From Isoetes taiwanensis (lineage: Eukaryota; Streptophyta; Lycopodiopsida; Isoetales; Isoetaceae), in assembly GCA_021234155.1 (NCBI GenBank), contig JAJEKV010000101.1, positions 1,087,375-1,151,374 of the forward strand: a stretch of DNA of 64,000 bases. Reading direction: 5' to 3'. Below, in pieces: positions 56,490-64,000 of the stretch. The position numbers were made by a program, and so were the translations under genes. Below the pieces are notes generated by a model. The model did not search any database, had not been told where the DNA came from, and saw only the letters and a program-made list of their open reading frames with translations. Numbering within the stretch: position 1 is the first letter of the stretch; each line of letters opens with the position of its first letter.

Positions 56490-57030
56490 TACCAAGTTCT
56501 TTCTTTCATCTTTATTTACACTTTCATCCATGCTTTCAGACACCTATTGCATTATATTTCTGTTTTTGCAATTTTGAAAAAGCTTTGCTCTAAAATAAGC
56601 CAAAATGTAGTGATAGGAATTGAATTTTGAAAAAGTTAGGCCAGATGAATTTTGAGTGCTTCCTTGAGTTTTGCTTCCATCTCACAAGACCGATTATATA
56701 CCAAATGTATACTCGACCGTGGTAAAAGACGAATCGCGGTAACTACCGTAATAACTCGATCTTATTACCAAGTAATTGTATGCAAGTGTGATTCTCATCA
56801 TAAAAGCTTTCATGTCTATTAAAATGCTAATTCATGTTGTGTGAGCAAGAACTACCACGACAATGCTCATGGAAGCGCCACAAGCAATGTTCAAGTTGTG
56901 AGTACCACACTTTGTTATTAGCTATACAATGGTTTGATTTTTTATGACGTAAGATTTTAGTTTTGTTTTCTATGACTTAGATTATTACTTGTTATTGAGC
57001 CGCCTTATGTGTAATCATCATTTTATGCAG

Positions 57031-57112
57031 GAAACGAAGTCAAGAACTCTATGAGCCACCGCTAAGCAAGAAAAGACCAGAATGTGATTCCCTTTATGAA
57101 GCCCAAAACAAG
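57031..57112 (+). other. Candidate exon with clean splice borders, unidentified
   Basis: TTTTATGCAG precedes 57031, and AAG|GTAGTA follows 57112. The 82 bp read as one completing base plus 27 codons: KRSQELYEPPLSKKRPECDS, then LYEAQNK. Basic and proline-containing, as in nuclear proteins. It may belong with the segment at 56304, but no intermediate exon was found. Confidence 0.35.
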
Positions 57113-58025
57113 GTAGTACTCCATATTTTCTATCTGCTAATCTTAGTTGTGATTTTAAGTCAAGTGGGGGGCTTCATTCAAGATAAATGTTGGTATTAAT
57201 AGTGAGCAACATGGATTAGGTCTTGTAGAGTTTATAATTACTAGTGTACTTTATGTTATCCGACTCAATGTCATTCAATGGCAATAAAGTAATCCAAAAC
57301 TCCTCATCTTGCTAGTTATAAGAAAGATACCCAAGCTTCAATTTTGGTGGGAAACCTCGCTTGTATCGAAGTCGCTTTTGCGCGCTGTTGCGGCTCATAT
57401 GTGTCACAAATGCCAATGGCCCACTTGCTTTGATACAATCTTAATGTGCCGGCCCGATAGAACCTTGTGCCTTTGCTCACAATTATCATTCATTTTGTTT
57501 CTATGGTTGGCCTCCATTTCGCCTTCATAAGCTTATCCTGAACCATTCAGACCGCCAAAAGGGGCAAATGTTGTATGTTGCTTTAAATTTTCCCCGGTTG
57601 GTACCATTTGGCTACTGCGGCTAAAGATTCCAAAAGGAGGACCATTATGGATCGAAGACAAACTTTCATCATGGCACTTCCAATCGCACTCTAATCATTT
57701 TGTATTCCAGAAATGAAGAAGTTCTAATAAATAGTGGTGAACTTATGATCGCTAGAAATTTAATAAACAATGGTGTGCTTCATCAATGGCATTATTACTA
57801 CCATAGGATTATTATACTCTGAATTCATTTGAGCAAATTTTTTTTTGGATTTACCAGTGACTATACGCTAAGAAGAAGACCGCTAAATTGTATGAAATTA
57901 TATGGCAATATTTCCACTACCCAACTTCCGCAAAGATGAGTTCTTCTAACAAGTTTTGACACTCAACCTTAGAGCATCAATCCTTTTAAGCTTTTGAATT
58001 TTACCGATCTTAGTAAACCATTTCT
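57113..58025. other. Stretch without recognised gene
   Basis: Short ORFs only. Confidence 0.45.
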
Positions 58026-58330
58026 TATAAATCCATTGATAGTACAAAACTTGTATATATACAATTATATATCGGTGCCACAAATGATGTAGAGTCTCAA
58101 AATGGTGTAGAGATTAAGCCGCCAAAATCTTGGTAGAGATTGATCCTACCCCATCTTTTGAGATGGACTACCCGCATTTCCGCGCTACCCTCGTGAACTC
58201 CCTGGGCACCCTCTTGTTGGTGTACCAAAACATTGGTACAGATTGATCTCGGCCGCCCATCTCTCGAGATGAACGCCCACAACAAAAAGCCCCAAATTGG
58301 TATCCTCTCTGACCTCGGATTCCATCAAAT
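58026..58330 (+). mobile_element. Terminal module T, diverged copy 3
   Basis: Begins ATAAATCCATTGATAGTACA, AAACTTGTATATATAC (very like the foldback left end at 21458). It then has two TTGGTA-AGATTGATC units (about 58128 and 58228), each followed by CCATCT-GAGATG palindromes. The second unit is preceded by GTACCAAAACATTGGTAC. It ends in AAAAAGCCCCAAATTGG, the complement of the CCAATTTGGGGCTTT theme. Confidence 0.55.
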
Positions 58331-58353
58331 CCCATCTCGCTGGGAGCAAATTT

Positions 58354-58698
58354 ATGGTGTTGAAGACGGAGTCTGCCGCCTACAGGCTTAAGATCTATCC
58401 AGCCGTGGTATTCGCTTTGTGAGGGGGTATTCGCGTGCCTCTTCATCAATTCAAAATGCAAGAGCGCTTCTCCATAACAAAGTTCGGCCCTCGGCTAAGC
58501 TCACTTGGACCCGCCTCTACCGAAAGCAAGATAAAAAAGGGATGCCCATGCCGCATGTAGTTCGTGGCCGGCCGCCGCTGAAGCCGCCCAAGGAAATCAA
58601 GGGCCTAATTAAGCGCATACTAAAGTTATGGGTGTCAGTTAAGAAGGGTCCCTACTGGTAAAGGTCCCAAGCTTGGTGGCGGTGGTGGAAAGCGCTGA
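58354..58698 (+). pseudogene. RPL24 (eL24) processed pseudogene
   Basis: Intronless match to cytosolic ribosomal protein eL24 of the 60S subunit, from start to stop. ATG at 58354 begins MVLKTE, then KIYP. A frame change gives IRFV-like sequence, then ALLHNKVRPSAKLTWTRLYR and KQDKKG. The middle (the long lysine/arginine-rich helix, roughly 50 residues) is largely missing. The end KGP...GKGPKLGGGGGKR and a TGA at 58696-58698 match the family C-terminus. eL24 is about 160 residues; this span could encode only ~114. Lack of introns plus a matching start and stop suggest a retrocopy. Lesions are nearly all small indels, and no poly(A) tail or target duplication was seen. Confidence 0.8.
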
Positions 58699-61535
58699 GC
58701 TTGGTATGTTCATTTATTAGTTTCTTCTAGTTTGTTCAACTCCGCTTGATCCATAAAGCGCATGATCCTATGACGCTTTTTAGAACAATGATTTTACTCT
58801 TTGTTCTTTTGTATTTTGATCAAGAAGCGTATAGCATTGGGATCAATCGATATGTGAATGCTCATATTTCTTTTGCTTCTCGCTAATTTTTCCTTTCCAT
58901 CTTGTTTCTAAAGCGCACTGTAAGTTTGTAGGTTATGCCTTTTGTGCTCCAAATTCATCTTTTATCATCTTTGTATTATTGCCTTTTTGGGTTTACTTTT
59001 ATGGTTGCTCATTTAATTAGCTATACCTTCTTTCCCGGCCGTGGTTCCCGGGACAGGTATTCTATTGTGATTCTAGCTACACTCCAATGTTTGAATGGAG
59101 ATGAACCTTTCCTACAATTTTAACCGGGCCACTTCCTCTTTTTTGCTTGGTCGCCTGGCCCATAGCTTCTGCGTGGGCATGATAAAAGGCGCCTGCTTGA
59201 AGGGCGACTGCTCCGCTTATGCTCTAAGATCTTTATGAGCCGTGCCACAGAACACCGACAAATGCAATGTAAGATGTAGTAGATGTCATTCCCGGCCATC
59301 GAGTTGCTTTTGCTTCTTAAGACTAGGTATTTTAGACTCTTTTGTTTTTCATGGGATACGTAGAGAATGTTTTGTCTATGCTTGCAAGTTTGTAAGGTCA
59401 ATGGCATGATCTGAAAACGCTGGTGTGGTTCGGTTCACGCACTCCCAAAGCAGGGCCTCAGGGTCTCGCGGAGGATGCATGAAAAGACAATTTTTTACGC
59501 ATATGTTTCCATCATTACTTTATTACGCTTTGATGTCAACTTCTCAGGTCTAAAAGCAAGTTGGTCTAGATTTTAATGCAAATTATTTTTGCATTTCCAA
59601 AGAGCAAATATTCGATTACGCTTTTAGTTTGAGCAAAATGAGTTCTTTTGGCGCGGTGATGGAAAGTATATGTTCAACATGAAGCATGTAATGACAAATA
59701 AATTAGGTCTACATTTTAATATTATAGAAGTCATCAATGTAGGTGAGTTTTTATGCAAAAATGCGTTGATGCAAAATGTATTTGTTGCAGATTCCATCTT
59801 GCTTAAAGAAGCATTATACATCTCATAGTAACTGTGGAAGCCATGGAGCCTCACTGAGACAAGAAAATGGCATTCCTGGAGTGTGAGCAATCTAGAAAAG
59901 CATTTTGGCACCCAGCGAGCAATTTGCCAATGTCTATTGCTTGGAGCAAATGGTATGTGTCTTTCTTGCACCGAGCGATATTTTCATTTACTCAGATGGT
60001 AAATGATTAGATCAACGCTTCTAATTTTGCCTTCTTCTCTATTCAGACTATCACAAGAATCATGACTAGCCAATTTCTCCTTTGATCTTCTGGCAAAGAT
60101 TTTCGTGGTGGATCAGCATCATGCATCAAGACTTCTATCATGGATCATTGAATAGTTTTACAGAACTGCAAGGTACATCAACATTAGACCAAGATTTTTG
60201 TGTGTTGCAATGTTTTGAATCTCTGTCCGTGATACAAATGTGGGATTGTAAATTGAGTGGGGATTAAAGTTTTTTGATTCATTTGCCCTCGGGTATGTAT
60301 TTGAAACCCTGCAAGGAAATGATTCAGAACATAGTAAATCTTCACGATTTGGCGCAGAAAGGAAAGATGGCTCACCTCAAAATGCGAAGCTCATTGGTTG
60401 CAAAAGATGGCTTCAATCGCGTAACGCAGAGTCTGTGGCAAATAAAGGTACTCGCGTCTTCGTGAGCCGCTCGATTCGTGTCAAGTAGAATTCAAGCGCG
60501 CATATGAAGGCATGTGCTTCCGCGGGCTGCCTATTGCTGCAATCGCGAATAACATCCGGCACTGCACATTCTAGGTGTCTAGTGTATTTTCTCTCGCTTG
60601 GTCCTATTAATGCAAAAACGTAAGTTTATCCACCGCCGATTCAAACATTATGGTGCCTATTTATGTAGCTTGCTTGCCACATGCCCAAAGGATTTTGTTA
60701 CACCTGCAAAATGGAATCGGGTTTGTTTATATATTCGCGAATGTGGTAAATCACCGCAAATTAGATTACCGCATCATTATTTCCAACGTTTTTATTGAAC
60801 TCATAACTCAGTCAAACTGATGTTGGCCAATTGAGAAAATCATTTCATGACTGCCACATTTTCGAGATCTCACAATTTTAGGGTTTGCTCTAGTAACCCT
60901 TACCTATCCTATTGTTTTAGGAAATATGTCGATCAGACAAAAACTATAACTAATATCCCGTGGTAGATTCTACTACTCTAATGCAAAGCAAGAATTTACA
61001 TTTGATGCTTAGACAACTATAATGGTTCATCCAAATATGGTGGCACTTAGTGGTGATGTGCTTGTCGCCCAAATTATCCTCTATGCATTACTTCGTGATG
61101 TGTGTCCGAAGTTTCTAACTAAGAAGTCGATGTCATTTTTGCCACTTCTACTTTACTGCCCTTTCTTTCTAAAAGTATGCCAAATTTAGTACCCAATTCA
61201 TTATGGGTTATTATAAACTGGACCCTGAAGTTATGTCAAGAATAGCAGCTAATTTAAATAAGCCAAGTTGTCGGATACAATGTTATGTCATTAGATGTTG
61301 TAAATTTGAAAACTTTTGAGTTATGGCAAGCCATAGCCCATTACAATAAGCTAGTCTCTAGTCTTGCTAAAATATAATGTTATTCAAGTCCTAAATTGCC
61401 ATTCTCGATCCATGCCATTCAAAAAAACCGCCTCTCGACATAATGCCAAGTTCTACACTCTGTTTGATACAAAGTTGAATTTTCTCAGGGTGCAATCAAT
61501 TTGTAAGGTTAGATTGATTTTGCTACTTGCTTAGC
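58699..61535. other. 2.8 kb, at most an LRR-like scrap
   Basis: At 60150-60450 (plus strand), LNSFTELQGTSTLDQDF, CFESLSVIQMWDCKLSGD and LIHLPSGMYLK have the leucine rhythm of plant NLR leucine-rich repeats, broken by a stop at 60265. Nothing else in the stretch is recognisable. Confidence 0.3.
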
Positions 61536-62026
61536 CTCCATCACCGTAAATTAATCGCTTTGTCTTCCTGGGTCATAATTTTAGGCTAATCTATAATGCC
61601 AAAGATAGTCTTGGTCTCTCTTTGTGCCGCCGTTGCATTCATGAGTTCAAACTCTGCCCATTTCCAAAAGACAGATATATTTAAGGATCTATGTACAAAG
61701 ACTAAGTGGAGTTCAAAGATTCGGCGCCCAAATGGCCGCTTTTTGATACCGGCCGAAGATGCTAAAGGTGCATTGATTTGGCCTATAGATTGTAAATCTT
61801 TCAAATTGTTTTTTACATCTATATGTAAGGCATACAATTTTTATTATCTTATGCTAAGTTTGTTGAACTACCTATTTTTATAGGACTGCCACGCAAGAAC
61901 TCGCATCTTCCGAATCTAGTCCTCATTGCTGTTGCATTAATCCAGCCCATCACTGTGTAAATTGCTAATCGCTTTATCTTCCTCATTATAATTTTAGGCT
62001 AATCTATAATGCCAAAGATAATCTTC
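61536..62026 (+). repeat. ~80 bp direct repeat, 413 bp apart
   Basis: 61536-61612 and 61945-62026 share TTAATCGCTTTGTCTTCCT-like text and an identical ATAATTTTAGGCTAATCTAT followed by AATGCCAAAGATA. Each copy places ATGCCAAAGATA shortly after a TTTTAG acceptor-like site. Confidence 0.9.
61596..61883 (+). other. 95-codon ORF, possible secreted or membrane peptide
   Basis: Starts MPKIVLVSLCAAVAFMSSNS, which resembles a signal peptide (short basic start, hydrophobic core, small residues), then a polar part with RRPNGRFLIPAEDAKGA. The ATG lies inside the direct repeat, so a second start exists at 62008 (MPKIIFVTKP), but that frame is not maintained. No family recognised. Confidence 0.2.
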
Positions 62027-62346
62027 GTGACAAAACCAAGATCCCTAGCTGTCGCCACATGCGTGGCTTATATAATAGTATCGAAAAAAGGAACAGTCAA
62101 TTTGAAAGGCCATGCACAACATCGCGGAACACCGATATAGTTATTGTGGCACAGTACACACAAGCGCTAGCTTGTTATGTTTTGCGTATTATCGAGCCAA
62201 TAAAATGACCTTCCTAAGATAATAAGAAATGTTGTAAGATGCCGTGATATTAGCTTACGCCGCTAATACACCCGCCAATACATGGGAACAAGTTAAAAGA
62301 AGTAAATAAATAGCTAATGCTGCTGGAAAGGCCGCTTGCTGTGCAT
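62027..62346. other. Stretch without recognised gene
   Basis: Nothing recognisable between the direct repeat and the satellite. Confidence 0.5.
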
Positions 62347-63400
62347 CCATTCTCCGAATTCCTAGCATAAATGTGTCAAAAACACATCACAAATCAAGGA
62401 ATGTCCTCGTCAGCCATAGCTTTATACGAAAGTAGAAATATGGCCAACTCTTACAACTAACCTCTCATGCACAAGAACGCCCATTGGAAAGATCAAGGTC
62501 TACATTTAATGCTAGGGCTACCCCATTTTCAAATCTTCTAGTATTACAACGGGCCAAAATACAAGCAATCAAGCAATGTCTTAGCTGCCACAATTTTTAT
62601 ACTCATCCTAAACATGGCCATAACTCCCAAAACAAAGCTTTGTTTTCAAGCAAAGAACATCCGCTGGAAAGGTTAAGCTGGAAGGTCCGCAATTGATGCT
62701 AGGTGTCCATCTCCTCTCAATTCCTAGCATAAAATGTGTTAACATTGCCAAATGAGGGAATGTCCTTTGCTGCTACGCTTTTACGTTTGGTGCAGAAATA
62801 TGGACATAACTCTTAGAACTAACCTCTATTTTTATACAAGAATGTCCATTGAAAGATCACCTGACGGGTCTACAATTGATGCTAGGGCGCCCATTTTCTA
62901 AATTCTTAGTATAAATGGGCCAAAAACAGTGTCAAATCAAGCACAAGTTCTTTAAGCGCCACAATTTTATACTCATCTAGAAACATGGCCATAACTCCCA
63001 AAACAAAGCTTTGAGTCACAAGCAAGACCATCCGGCCTGGAAAAGCTCCTATGGAAGGTCTACAATTGATGGTAGGTGTCCATTCTCCTCAATTCTTAGC
63101 ATAAATGTGTCAACAACATTGCTAAAATGAGGGAATGTTCCGCCGCTATACATAGCCGAAGTAGAAAATGCGGACCATAACTCCTAGAACTAACACCCAT
63201 GTTTCAAGCAAGAAAACGCCCATTGAAAGATCAGTTATCTGTGCAGAAATATGGCCATATCTTCAAAAGAAAGTTTTGTATTCTCTCAAGGCAAGAACAT
63301 GTATCTAAAGATCATTGGAAGGTGCACAAATGATGCTAGGCTTACCATTTTCCAAATGCTTGGCATAAATATGAAGCATAATGAGAACTTCTATGGAGCC
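62347..63400 (+). repeat. Satellite with alternating A/B monomers (~365 bp dimers)
   Basis: Monomer A starts CCATTCTCC-AATTCCTAGCAT (62347, 62707, 63080). Monomer B starts CCATTTTC-AAATTCTTAG (62522, 62891, 63345). Steps are 175, 185, 184, 189 and 265 bp, so dimers are 360 and 373 bp. A carries AAATGTGTCAA and a GAGGGAATGTCC block; B carries TGGGCCAAAA and CCACAATTTTATACTCATC. Both share ATGGCCATAACTC, CCCATTGGAAAG and GGTCTACAATTGATGCTAGG. Confidence 0.92.
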
Positions 63401-64000
63401 GCATGACAAAATTAAAATTGAAGCATCTATGGAGGCCGTCAGGGTCTATCTAACTGATGGTTGCTTGCTTATTAAGGCAACTAGGTAGCTTATTACATAT
63501 GTGCTTATCCGCATGTAGTGCCTTTTGCAAATTATTTGTGGATATAAGCTTCAAACATATTCTGTAGTTTACATGCTCATATTATCACCATGAATTTGGT
63601 AGTTCTACCGCTAAAGGCCTTAGTTCAGTTGAGAATGGGCATTTTGCTCAATACTAGCGCAAAACTACATGGGCTATGATTCATGGATCCGCATTCCTTT
63701 GATTCATTGGGAGCACGATTCGCTTCAATGCATGCAAAAAATACAGTAAGATTCTATATGCCATGAAGTAAGCCCGGGCATGTGATTTTACAATTAGATG
63801 GGTTATAGATGCTTGTGTGCTCGCTATATTTTGCAAAAAGATGTCTTTAACGCATATGTTGATCTAAAATGCAGATTGACATGGGTCTCAGCCTGCTATA
63901 TTATACCACACCAGTGCGCCGGTGGTTCCATGTGTTCTTTCGATTACCTTCTAGAGTGTCGACCTCTAGCAATACGTGTAACCGGAACGTAGCATTACCA
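63401..64000. other. End of window, no gene recognised
   Basis: A 64-codon ORF (63798-63992) has no domain. No repeat was seen. Confidence 0.5.

Overview
The window looks like nuclear DNA of a land plant with a large, repeat-rich genome. The supporting signs are a Ty1/copia retrotransposon, fragments of plant-type genes (a CHCHD2-like CX9C protein, a BAT-type amino-acid permease, a CGI-58-like hydrolase, a PPR-like piece and an intronless RPL24 copy), GT-AG exon borders, plant telo-box motifs, long (TA)n tracts and many young tandem duplications. The species cannot be fixed from the sequence; a fern, lycophyte or other large-genome plant would fit. No gene in the window reads from start to stop as an intact, recognisable protein.

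Layout. 1-4667: a copia element truncated by the window edge and decayed, with protease, zinc-binding, integrase, reverse transcriptase and RNase H pieces in order, a polypurine tract and a 3' LTR. 4668-9000: possible exons on the minus strand; the only recognisable gene is a CHCHD2-like CX9C pseudogene at 6830-7306. 9000-21450: minisatellites (TGTGGTGCC-type, a ~210 bp triplet), two tandem long hairpins, a gag-like scrap, and otherwise unassigned DNA. 21458-26109: the most striking structure, a 4.65 kb inverted arrangement whose arms are degenerate short GAATCT/AGATTC repeats, with homologous boundary blocks, (TA)n tracts and inverted ends. It looks like a foldback-type transposon or nested copies of one. 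26110-34700: unassigned DNA with a PPR-like remnant and two clean exons of an amino-acid permease on the minus strand.

35448-36945: a two-copy ~775 bp tandem duplication. 39060-39639: three degenerate exons of an alpha/beta hydrolase of the CGI-58/ABHD5 class, with the nucleophile elbow broken. 40677-41480: a perfect 61 bp and a near-perfect 254 bp tandem duplication. 42872-43110: a large (TA)n tract. 47951-49480: 3.5 copies of a ~430 bp tandem repeat. 51359-52960: another (TA)n plus GATTC arm, a tRNA-like SINE head, a (TACA)n tract and a second copy of a terminal module seen at 16950. 53990-58698: short unassigned ORFs or exons, another terminal module, and an RPL24 retrocopy. 62347-63400: a satellite with alternating A and B monomers (~365 bp dimers).

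The recognisable genes have unrelated functions and do not form a pathway. The organising theme is one repeat family that places a CTTGTATATATAC end next to (TA)n tracts at about six positions. Lesions in the gene fragments are mostly small indels. This could reflect decay, but noisy long-read consensus is a real alternative and should be excluded before anything is called a pseudogene.
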